Origin: Alkalimonas sp. | Lineage (GTDB): Bacteria; Pseudomonadota; Gammaproteobacteria; Enterobacterales; Alteromonadaceae | DNA: 6,805 bases | Reading direction: 5' to 3' | Assembly: GCA_022565655.1 (NCBI GenBank) | Contig: JAIUMG010000177.1 | Span: 1 to 6,805 of the forward strand | Shown here: positions 1-5,817 of the stretch, piece after piece | Layout of the letters: every line of letters starts with the position of its first letter | Numbering within the stretch: position 1 is the first letter of the stretch | Program-made: the position numbers and the translations under genes | The notes under the pieces: generated by a model | Database searches by the model: none | Told to the model about the DNA's origin: nothing | What the model saw: only the letters and a program-made list of their open reading frames with translations

Positions 1-72
1 GCTTTGCCAGTACAACCAAGCAATCACGCCAACCCAAAGCAGCTTTTTTAACAGCCAAAACCGTGTTTTCAT
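1..72 (-). CDS. Partial hypothetical protein with hydrophobic N-terminus (runs off left edge)
   Basis: An open frame starts at an ATG (72 to 70) and stays open for 24 codons to the first base of the window. It reads MKTRFWLLKKLLWVGVIAWL and then YWQS. The short basic start followed by a hydrophobic, Trp- and Leu-rich stretch looks like an N-terminal membrane anchor or an uncleaved signal sequence; no lipobox cysteine is visible. A short GGA Shine-Dalgarno-like element lies 6 bases upstream (81-79). The start is 29 bases past the stop of the cyclotransferase-like gene on the same strand, and no terminator-like hairpin lies between, so it is probably the third gene of that operon. The family cannot be recognised from 24 residues. 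The frame could be chance, but start, spacing and amino-acid character all fit a real gene. Confidence 0.6.
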   Translation of the reverse strand, partial: MKTRFWLLKKLLWVGVIAWLYWQS

Positions 73-101
73 CCGCAGTCCACTTTACAATGCTTTGTTA
101 T

Positions 102-602
102 TTAACCAGTTGCACCGTGAATCGCCCACTCCCGGCTGGCACGCAGCCGATCCGGATCTGGTATGGCAATCACCGACTCAATGAATTGAATGTAAGGCTG
201 TGGCAAGGCAACTTCCCGCGCTCCAACCAATACATGGTGTTTATACCAATCGTAAGGGATAACATCATCACGAATACGGATAGCATAATAGATCAACGCT
301 TCGATACTATGACCATCGGCATGATGCAACTCTACCTGCTTAGCGTTGTAGCCAGTTCCTAGGCTCTCTGCTTTATCCAGTACCGGCCGCTCGCTTGGAT
401 CCATTTTGTACACAGCTCCTAACACCTGATGGCTGGCATCGCCGGTAAAAAACGCATCGCACTTGGCAGAGCCATCTAGACTGGCTTTATGAAAACGTAA
501 TTGATAGCCCGGCAGCTGGTACACACCAAGCCGCTCTGCACTCGGTACCCGCTGGCGCAATCGGGCCAACGACATATTGGATCCATAAGCAAAGTACAAC
601 AT
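102..602 (-). CDS. Gamma-glutamylcyclotransferase-like (GGCT/AIG2 family) protein
   Basis: The protein opens with the YFAYGSNM signature that binds substrate in the GGCT/AIG2-like fold. The family's catalytic glutamate is matched by the Glu in LDKAESLGTGY (residue 79 counting from the second Met). The late segment PYDWYKHHVLVGAREVALP is also typical. Family members release 5-oxoproline from gamma-glutamyl amino acids, dipeptides or amines in the cytoplasm; the substrate here is unknown. There is no signal peptide, and about 166 residues is a normal single-domain length. Two ATGs are in tandem (605-603 and 602-600). GGAG at 611-608 lies only 2 bases from the first but 5 from the second, so I chose the second. 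The first ATG overlaps the upstream amidohydrolase stop by four bases and the second by one base, which indicates translational coupling. Family assignment is firm; exact activity is not. Confidence 0.9.
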   Translation of the reverse strand: MLYFAYGSNMSLARLRQRVPSAERLGVYQLPGYQLRFHKASLDGSAKCDAFFTGDASHQVLGAVYKMDPSERPVLDKAESLGTGYNAKQVELHHADGHSIEALIYYAIRIRDDVIPYDWYKHHVLVGAREVALPQPYIQFIESVIAIPDPDRLRASREWAIHGATG

Positions 603-1981
603 CATCGCTCCGTATTTTCAGTCACTCTAGCCGCTTCAATCTCAGCCAGCTTGGCATCCAGATCTACCCTGCTAAGCCACTGCCCACGCACCATCACCCC
701 GGCTGGCTGGTACAATACCGACAAATCATCCAGCGGATTGCCATCCACCAGCAGCAGATCGGCACGATGCCCTTTTTTCACCTGACCAAAGGTATCCAGA
801 TCGGCAAAATACTCGCCCACCAAGACAGTACCACTGCGCAGAATATCATAATGACTCATGCCCGCAGCGGCCATCAGCGGCAGCTCACGGCGCAGAGATA
901 AGCCCGGAACACTGTAAAGCTGCGGCGCGTCAGTGCCCATCAAGATAGTCACCCCAGCCTGATACAATGCACTGAGTAAACGCTGGCGGTTTTCGGCATG
1001 AATGGCAGCCGTTTCGCCGGTATAGTAGGCGCCACTGGCCGAATCCAGATAACGCTGCCAACCAGCCAATACCCGAGCCGGCATGTATTTAAGCTCGTCA
1101 AAATTTTCCAGCTGCTCGCGATTGGCAGCACCGATAATGGTCTCCCATAAAGCTTGTGTGGGAACCACCGCAACCTGATGCGCTTTAGTCAGAGCTACCA
1201 GCTCAGCCATATCCTGCACGGTTAAAGGCGTATCAAAACCACCAAGCGCTGCCATGAAACCATCCAGATGATCGATGGTACGACTGCCGAGTTTGATCGC
1301 TTGCTCAATCCCAACGGCCTCCGGTACATGGCCGGCAAAATCAATGCCTTGTTTTTTGGCTTCATCGGCAATAGCCTGATACTGCTCCAAGCTAAGTCCC
1401 GGATGAATCTTCAGTAGATCCCAGCCTTCGGCTTTGTGCTGCCGCACCCGCTCGCGGGCTTGTTCAGGCGAGGTAACCGTATGCTGATTAAAACTGGGAC
1501 CAGCCAGGTACAAAGTAGGGCCAAGGCGTTTGCCTGTCGCAATATCATCTTTTAACCGTAATTGATGCTCATGTCCAAGCATGCCTCGAACTGTGGTAAC
1601 CCCTCCAGCGAGATACAGCAATAACACATCATCCAGATAGCGTGCAGGCATGCCACTAAAGTCAACTGTCGGCGGCACGTGACCATGCATTTCTGCCAAC
1701 CCGGGTAGCAAATAACGACCCTCACCAGCTATCCGCATGGCACCATCCGGTATCGCCAGTTCATCAGCAGGAGCCAGCGCAATAATGCGATCGCCTTGCA
1801 CCAGCACACGCTGATTAGGCAGAATACGCTCTGAGTCCATCGGTAAGACATGCACCTGATCAAACACGATCACCGTTTCGTCAGTCGTTGGGCTATCCAC
1901 TTCAGCTGCGAACAGCATAACTGCACCAAACCATGGCCCCCCCATCAACAGCAAGCTAGCAATCAAAGGAATGCGCAACAT
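602..1981 (-). CDS. Exported metal-dependent amidohydrolase (imidazolonepropionase/prolidase-like)
   Basis: This 459-residue protein of the amidohydrolase superfamily carries the binuclear-metal TIM-barrel signature in order. These are His99 and His101 in EMHGHVP after strand 1, Lys191 in LLKIHP (the likely carboxylated lysine), His218 in AGHVPEA, His238 in TIDHLDG and Asp351 in MGTDAPQ. A small beta-sandwich surrounds the barrel (QGDRIIAL near the start, RADLLLVDGNPLDDL near the end). The pattern is closest to imidazolonepropionase-like hydrolases and Xaa-Pro or Xaa-basic dipeptidases; the substrate cannot be read from sequence. The first 26 or so residues (MLRIPLIASLLLMGGPWFGA onward) form a signal peptide with possible cleavage near LFAA/EVD, placing the enzyme in the periplasm. 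An ATG 24 bases upstream (2005) is in frame but has no ribosome site, whereas AAGGA lies 8 bases before the ATG chosen here. It is the first gene of a leftward operon. Confidence 0.9.
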   Translation of the reverse strand: MLRIPLIASLLLMGGPWFGAVMLFAAEVDSPTTDETVIVFDQVHVLPMDSERILPNQRVLVQGDRIIALAPADELAIPDGAMRIAGEGRYLLPGLAEMHGHVPPTVDFSGMPARYLDDVLLLYLAGGVTTVRGMLGHEHQLRLKDDIATGKRLGPTLYLAGPSFNQHTVTSPEQARERVRQHKAEGWDLLKIHPGLSLEQYQAIADEAKKQGIDFAGHVPEAVGIEQAIKLGSRTIDHLDGFMAALGGFDTPLTVQDMAELVALTKAHQVAVVPTQALWETIIGAANREQLENFDELKYMPARVLAGWQRYLDSASGAYYTGETAAIHAENRQRLLSALYQAGVTILMGTDAPQLYSVPGLSLRRELPLMAAAGMSHYDILRSGTVLVGEYFADLDTFGQVKKGHRADLLLVDGNPLDDLSVLYQPAGVMVRGQWLSRVDLDAKLAEIEAARVTENTER

Positions 1982-1989
1982 AGTCAGGA

Positions 1990-1994
1990 TCCTT
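1990..1994 (-). promoter_or_regulatory. Ribosome binding site deciding the amidohydrolase start
   Basis: AAGGA on the minus strand (1994 to 1990) sits 8 bases before the ATG at 1981. The upstream in-frame ATG at 2005 has no purine-rich element before it, so the shorter product, which also begins as a better signal peptide, is preferred. Confidence 0.65.
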
Positions 1995-2017
1995 AAAAAT
2001 TCCACTATCGTGCAGCC

Positions 2018-2046
2018 AGTATGGTCAGCTAGACAGGCTTTCGCAA
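2018..2046 (-). promoter_or_regulatory. Candidate sigma-70 promoter for the leftward operon
   Basis: On the minus strand TTGCGA (2046-2041, 4 of 6 matches to the -35 consensus) and CATACT (2023-2018, 4 of 6 matches to the -10) are separated by exactly 17 bases. Transcription would start near 2011, giving a leader of about 30 bases that contains the AAGGA ribosome site. A perfect TTGACA on the same strand (2069-2064) lies 17 bases upstream of TTGCGA, but TTGCGA is a poor -10 for it. This was found by eye only. Confidence 0.35.
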
Positions 2047-2078
2047 CAAAGCTGCTGCCAATATGTCAAAGGTTGCGA
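2041..2078. repeat. 7-bp inverted repeat in the divergent promoter region
   Basis: TCGCAAC (2041-2047) and GTTGCGA (2072-2078) are perfect reverse complements separated by 24 bases. The left arm overlaps the candidate -35 of the leftward promoter, and the perfect minus-strand TTGACA lies between the arms. The layout could suit a regulator operator in this 221-base divergent gap. A 7-bp pair can occur by chance, so this is a suggestion only. Confidence 0.3.
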
Positions 2079-2126
2079 CCAGCAGTACATGAAGAAAAAA
2101 CAGAATAATAAAGAAAAACGCTCACT

Positions 2127-2156
2127 TTGGTCTCACAACCCTGATCTTGCTATAGA
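2127..2156 (+). promoter_or_regulatory. Candidate extended -10 promoter for the diguanylate cyclase
   Basis: TATAGA (2151-2156) is preceded by TG plus one base, giving an extended -10 element. A weak -35, TTGGTC (2127-2132), lies 18 bases upstream. Transcription would start near 2163 and leave a short AT-rich leader of about 40 bases. AAAGG (2192-2196), 6 bases before the ATG at 2203, serves as ribosome site. Assigned by eye. Confidence 0.35.
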
Positions 2157-2202
2157 CTTAAGAAAATCATATTTATTTAATCAGCATCGATAAAGGCTAT
2201 GT

Positions 2203-3483
2203 ATGCACGCACTTATTATTGAACCCAGTCCTACATACCAGCGCATTCTTTCGCGAATGCTGGAAACCTATGACTTTGATATAACATTTGTCGATTCAGC
2301 CACGGCCGGTTTTCGAGCCATGCGTGAACATCATCATCAGTTTGTCTGCGTTGCTATGTATTTACCCGACTTGACCGGCATTGAGTTTTGTCAGCATATC
2401 AGGCAAGGACACACCAATAACGAAGTCCCGATTTTTATAGTGACCTCGGAATCCAACCCAGAACTACTCTCATCAGCACTCACGGCTGGCACTACAGATA
2501 TTATCCGTAAAGATGACCTACCTCGGCTAGAGGAGGCCTTACATGCTCTAATCCCTTTAGGCCCCTTTCGTTACAACATCAGCGGCAAGGCTTTGTATCT
2601 GGAGGATAGCCTAACGATAGCCAATGCCACCGATGCCAAACTAAAGCGTCTCGGCTTGCAAATGGATCATGCATTTTCCATTGCTGAAGCCCACAAATTA
2701 TTGCAGCACAATAAGTACGAATTGATCATGACAGACATCGTATTGCAAGAAAATGAAACAGGAATTGATTTTATCAGGCAACTACGCTCTGAAACCTGCT
2801 ACCAACAAACTCCTATTCTTGCCGTCACCAGTCTGGAGAGTATCAATCGTCGTATTCAAGCATTGCAATCTGGTGCCAACGATTACATCTCGAAGCCTGT
2901 ACTTGATGAAGAGCTGTTTGCCCGCATCAACAATTTAATTTCATCCAACCGACTGGTCGAGCAGCTTACCCGTGAACGACAACGGCTGCTAGAGCTGGCG
3001 ACCAAAGACCATTTGACAGGACTATACAACCGTCATTTTATGAGTGAAGTCGCCAAGCGCCGTTTTGCCGAGGCGTATCGTAACCATCTGCCATTGTCTG
3101 TTTTGGTGATTGATATCGATCACTTTAAACAAATTAACGATCAATATGGCCATCAAACTGGAGATAACGTACTCAAGCGTCTTGCCGAAGCACTTCGGCA
3201 ACAATTTAACGATGATGATTATGTAGCGCGTTTCGGTGGCGAAGAATTCGTGGTGCTATTAAACCAAACTGAGCTTAAGCCTGCCCGCCACAAAGCAACC
3301 TTATTGTGTCAAAAATTGCAACAATTAGAACCAGAAAACATAACGACCACAGTGAGTATTGGTGTTGCCAGCTTAAACCCAGATCAACAAGAGTATTTTG
3401 ATGAAGTATTTGCCCGGGCAGATAAGGCGCTGTATCAGGCCAAACAAAATGGCCGCAATCAAGTAGTGGCCTTGGCAGAGTAA
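2203..3483 (+). CDS. Two-receiver response regulator diguanylate cyclase (REC-REC-GGDEF)
   Basis: This cytoplasmic 426-residue protein has two receiver domains (about 1-118 and 128-247), a linker helix, and a GGDEF domain (about 266-424) that would make cyclic di-GMP from two GTP. Receiver 1 keeps Thr81 and Lys103 but has Ala51 where the phospho-acceptor Asp should be (AMYLPDLTG) and one acidic residue (Glu7) in the pocket, so it cannot be phosphorylated normally. Receiver 2 is intact: Glu134/Asp135, Asp178 in MTDIV, Thr209, Lys231. In the cyclase domain Asp304, Asn312, Asp321 and GGEEF (345-349) match the PleD residues for metal and GTP. The inhibitory-site RxxD reads Asn336-x-x-Asp339, so product inhibition is probably weak or absent. 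The domain order is PleD-like with receiver roles swapped. No histidine kinase lies nearby, so its partner is encoded elsewhere. The start follows AAAGG. Confidence 0.95.
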   Translation: MHALIIEPSPTYQRILSRMLETYDFDITFVDSATAGFRAMREHHHQFVCVAMYLPDLTGIEFCQHIRQGHTNNEVPIFIVTSESNPELLSSALTAGTTDIIRKDDLPRLEEALHALIPLGPFRYNISGKALYLEDSLTIANATDAKLKRLGLQMDHAFSIAEAHKLLQHNKYELIMTDIVLQENETGIDFIRQLRSETCYQQTPILAVTSLESINRRIQALQSGANDYISKPVLDEELFARINNLISSNRLVEQLTRERQRLLELATKDHLTGLYNRHFMSEVAKRRFAEAYRNHLPLSVLVIDIDHFKQINDQYGHQTGDNVLKRLAEALRQQFNDDDYVARFGGEEFVVLLNQTELKPARHKATLLCQKLQQLEPENITTTVSIGVASLNPDQQEYFDEVFARADKALYQAKQNGRNQVVALAE

Positions 3484-3539
3484 GTTTTACAAACTCAGCA
3501 TAGCCACACAAACATACTCATAAAACACACAGTTTGGCA

Positions 3540-3568
3540 TTGCAGTCAGTGCGCCCTGCTGCTATCAT
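3540..3568 (+). promoter_or_regulatory. Weak candidate promoter for the patatin gene
   Basis: TTGCAG (3540-3545, 3 of 6 matches to the -35) and TATCAT (3563-3568, 5 of 6 matches to the -10) are 17 bases apart. If real, the patatin transcript would start near 3575 and carry a leader of about 170 bases containing both hairpins described here. Nothing stronger was seen between 3484 and 3743. Confidence 0.25.
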
Positions 3569-3625
3569 TTTCTTAACAATAAGTATGCGCCTGGGATGTA
3601 AGTGGTTCTGTGGTCTGGGCATTGT

Positions 3626-3643
3626 GGGTGCAATCATGCGCCC
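3626..3643 (+). terminator. Short GC-rich hairpin, possible weak terminator or attenuator
   Basis: GGGTGCA (3626-3632) can pair with TGCGCCC (3637-3643) through seven pairs, one of them G-U, closing a four-base ATCA loop. It is followed by TTACGTT rather than a continuous T run, so it is not a textbook intrinsic terminator. It lies about 140 bases after the cyclase stop and about 100 before the patatin start, so it could end cyclase read-through or act within the patatin leader. Confidence 0.3.
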
Positions 3644-3653
3644 TTACGTTACA

Positions 3654-3716
3654 TGACCTGACCATGGCTGATCCCGCTAACTTATTGCTTCTTCTGGATT
3701 GCTCTGGCTCAGGTCA
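3654..3716 (+). repeat. Inverted repeat forming a potential leader stem-loop before the patatin ribosome site
   Basis: TGACCTGA (3654-3661) and TCAGGTCA (3709-3716) are perfect reverse complements. Inside them ATCC (3671-3674) and GGAT (3696-3699) also pair, with 9 bases on each side between the two stems, so the structure is symmetric. The outer arm ends 15 bases before the AGGAG ribosome site. It could be a leader hairpin or an operator; an 8-bp pair may also be chance. Confidence 0.3.
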
Positions 3717-3731
3717 CTTTGCTACGTGTTC

Positions 3732-3736
3732 AGGAG
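3732..3736 (+). promoter_or_regulatory. Ribosome binding site deciding the patatin start
   Basis: AGGAG sits 7 bases before the ATG at 3744. The frame is open further upstream to a TTG at 3699, but that codon has no comparable ribosome site, and the extra 15 residues do not resemble the conserved start of the family. The ATG is therefore taken as the true start. Confidence 0.75.
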
Positions 3737-3743
3737 CCAATTC

Positions 3744-5807
3744 ATGTCGGACAAACAGTTTCAAATCGGTTTAACCATGGCGGGAGCTATCTCTGCCGGT
3801 GCTTACACCGCCGGGGTGATTGATTACCTGCTGTTTGCATTGCAATGCTGGGAAGACGAAAAAACGAAAAACTCCGATAACGAAAAAGTAGTGCCCGATC
3901 ATCAGGTGGTGATATCGGTGATCAGTGGTGCATCAGCAGGGGCACTAACCGGTGCACTGGCTTTTCCACTACTTGCTTCAGGCTTCAGCCGTCAGCACCC
4001 TCACTGCACCTTGCCTCGACTTTACGATGCCTGGGTCCGTTACCCACGCTTTATAGAAGACGCCGCCATTTTAAATCAGGCGCTACTGAACCAAAATGAT
4101 CTTGAGCCAGACCAGCCAGCTCGCTCCGCACTCGACAGTACCTTGCTGGACCATATTGTACAAAAATCATTTTGCCATTTAGATGCAGAGCAACCTGCTA
4201 AGCCCTATATTGCTGAAAAGCTTCATCTATTTTTCAGCCACACCAACTTACGCGGCGTTCCCTATCTGGTCAGATTCTCTGGCGCATTGGGCACCGGCTA
4301 CCCCATGACATTGCATGCTGACCGAGCTCACTTTGTGCTGGAAGGCTTAGGCGCTACCCCCGCACCATCGGCATGGGCAGATTCAAGCCAACATGTCACC
4401 CTATCGATTAAAAACCTGCACCAATTGAATCACTTGACCGAGAAAGACCCAAACTGGCAGCATTACGCCAATGCAGCTCTGTTGTCGGGTGCTTTCCCTG
4501 TGGGTCTGGCCGCTATCAACTATGACATTCCAACATTGGCAGACTATCAGAATCGCCGTTGGCCATTGGACAGTGGTTCTATCATGTATCCGTTGCAACC
4601 AGAGCTTGGTGAAGAAGAGCACTTCAGCATGAGCTACACGGGAGTCGATGGCGGTATGCTGGATAATGAGCCCTTTGAGCTGACCCGCTGGGCGCTGATG
4701 AAAAAACCACCTAAAGCTAATGCCCGCAAAGACACCAAAACCAATCCAGTGGATCGAGCCGTCATCATGGTGGATCCATTTCCGGAAAGTGGTGACTTTC
4801 CTGAGTTTGATGGTGATAACTCATTATTAAGCATCATCAAACAACTGTTACCCACGTTGAAAAATCAGGCGCGATGCAAACCAGATGAAGCCATTGCTGC
4901 TCTGGATGAAAGCGTGTTTAGTCGCTACCTGATCGCACCGATCCGATACCAAAGTGATGCCAAAGCATCAGCACAACGAGACGAACATGAGCAACCCGAG
5001 CCGCACCCCATCGCCTGTGGGCTAACGGGTGGTTTTGGTGGCTTTCTGCATGAGAGCTTTCGCCATCATGATTATCAACTGGGCCGGCTTAATTGCTATC
5101 ATTTTTTAAAACACCACTTCGCCATGCCAGAAGCCTATAAAGTTGTTGCTGAAGGATACCAGGGTTGTGCCGATCTTTTCCGCTTTACTGATACCGATGC
5201 AAAAAACAAAGAAACCACTTTTCTGCCAGTTATTCCACTGGTTGGTGATGCAGCGCAACGGCCCAGTGTTCCTGAGTGGCCTCGGATCCCGGTTGCTGTA
5301 GTAGAGCAATTTGCAGACCAGGCTTTCAAACGGTATAAAACCTTGAAAAGCCGCTTAATCGATTCATCGGATGCCCGCATTACCCGCTGGTACCTTAAAC
5401 TCGGCTTAAAAACTCAGGATTCCACCATTCGGGATATGATTTTTTATGCCATGCTGCAGGATCTGCTGAAACGGGATCAGCTGAAAGACTGGGGTCAGGC
5501 TGCCAGCCTGACACAAGACGAACGTCTGGTTCTCGCAGCCCTGGCCACCACCAAGTATCAAGTACGGACTGCCGAAGTGATCGCCCAGGAAGTGAGGCTA
5601 CCGGTAGAAAAAGTACGAGCTATTTTAGACAATCACAGCGGTGTGATCTCTGGCCCGGACATCAGCAAAAATGGTCAGAACTATGGCAGCTATTGTTTAC
5701 GTGAACGCAGACTGCCGATGACTAAACGCTTACCACTGATCCGCAACATCAACCGCTTTTTTGTCGGTGGCTTTAGCCATGATCTGGCTAAGCTGAAACA
5801 GGAGTAA
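3744..5807 (+). CDS. Patatin-like phospholipase family protein, long form
   Basis: This 687-residue protein has an N-terminal patatin domain (about 1-350), a serine acyl hydrolase that would act on phospholipid or other acyl esters. The nucleophile is Ser64 in SGASAG and the partner Asp302 lies in GVDGG, giving the Ser-Asp dyad. The oxyanion-hole segment reads MAGAISAGAYTAGV (12-25), not the usual GGGxRG. I recall this variant in the long bacterial patatin group, as I do the later GFGGFL and HDYQLGRLNCYHFL motifs (430-455). There is no convincing signal peptide or membrane helix, so it is probably cytoplasmic or peripheral to the inner membrane. Residues about 589-653 (LTQDERLVLAALAT, AEVIAQEV, VEKVRAILD) look like a winged-helix fold; that is inference. 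It is longer than RssA-type patatins of about 300 residues. It probably forms its own transcript, and its substrate is unknown. Confidence 0.88.
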   Translation: MSDKQFQIGLTMAGAISAGAYTAGVIDYLLFALQCWEDEKTKNSDNEKVVPDHQVVISVISGASAGALTGALAFPLLASGFSRQHPHCTLPRLYDAWVRYPRFIEDAAILNQALLNQNDLEPDQPARSALDSTLLDHIVQKSFCHLDAEQPAKPYIAEKLHLFFSHTNLRGVPYLVRFSGALGTGYPMTLHADRAHFVLEGLGATPAPSAWADSSQHVTLSIKNLHQLNHLTEKDPNWQHYANAALLSGAFPVGLAAINYDIPTLADYQNRRWPLDSGSIMYPLQPELGEEEHFSMSYTGVDGGMLDNEPFELTRWALMKKPPKANARKDTKTNPVDRAVIMVDPFPESGDFPEFDGDNSLLSIIKQLLPTLKNQARCKPDEAIAALDESVFSRYLIAPIRYQSDAKASAQRDEHEQPEPHPIACGLTGGFGGFLHESFRHHDYQLGRLNCYHFLKHHFAMPEAYKVVAEGYQGCADLFRFTDTDAKNKETTFLPVIPLVGDAAQRPSVPEWPRIPVAVVEQFADQAFKRYKTLKSRLIDSSDARITRWYLKLGLKTQDSTIRDMIFYAMLQDLLKRDQLKDWGQAASLTQDERLVLAALATTKYQVRTAEVIAQEVRLPVEKVRAILDNHSGVISGPDISKNGQNYGSYCLRERRLPMTKRLPLIRNINRFFVGGFSHDLAKLKQE

Positions 5808-5817
5808 GAGCGAAGCT

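Noticed and set aside
63..362. Rightward open frame of 99 codons antisense to the cyclotransferase gene
   Set aside because: Composition is not protein-like and it lies opposite a well-supported gene, so it is a shadow frame.
1982..2005. Upstream ATG (2005) as the amidohydrolase start
   Set aside because: No ribosome site precedes it, and the extra eight residues weaken the signal-peptide pattern; AAGGA supports the ATG at 1981.
3550..3643. TGCGCC occurring three times (about 3550, 3586, 3637)
   Set aside because: Spacing is irregular (36 and 51 bases) and the motif is short; one copy is already part of the hairpin at 3626-3643.
3585..3656. 23-codon small frame starting MRLGCKWFCG in the intergenic region
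   Set aside because: There is no ribosome site before the ATG and length is within chance; two cysteines and hydrophobic residues alone are not enough.
3699..3743. Upstream TTG start extending the patatin by 15 residues
   Set aside because: No ribosome site precedes the TTG, while the ATG at 3744 has AGGAG at ideal spacing and begins at the conserved part.
3664..3774. 36-codon frame (MADPANLLLLD...) overlapping the patatin start in another frame, as a possible leader peptide
   Set aside because: There is no Shine-Dalgarno element, and the frame runs through the patatin ribosome site and start without any leader-peptide signature.
5135..5380. Leftward open frames within the patatin gene
   Set aside because: They lie opposite conserved patatin sequence with no ribosome sites or recognisable motifs.
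5773..5791. 7-bp hairpin TTAGCCA / TGGCTAA with a 5-base loop near the patatin stop
   Set aside because: No T run follows on either strand and it lies inside coding sequence for FSHDLAK, so it is not supported as a terminator.
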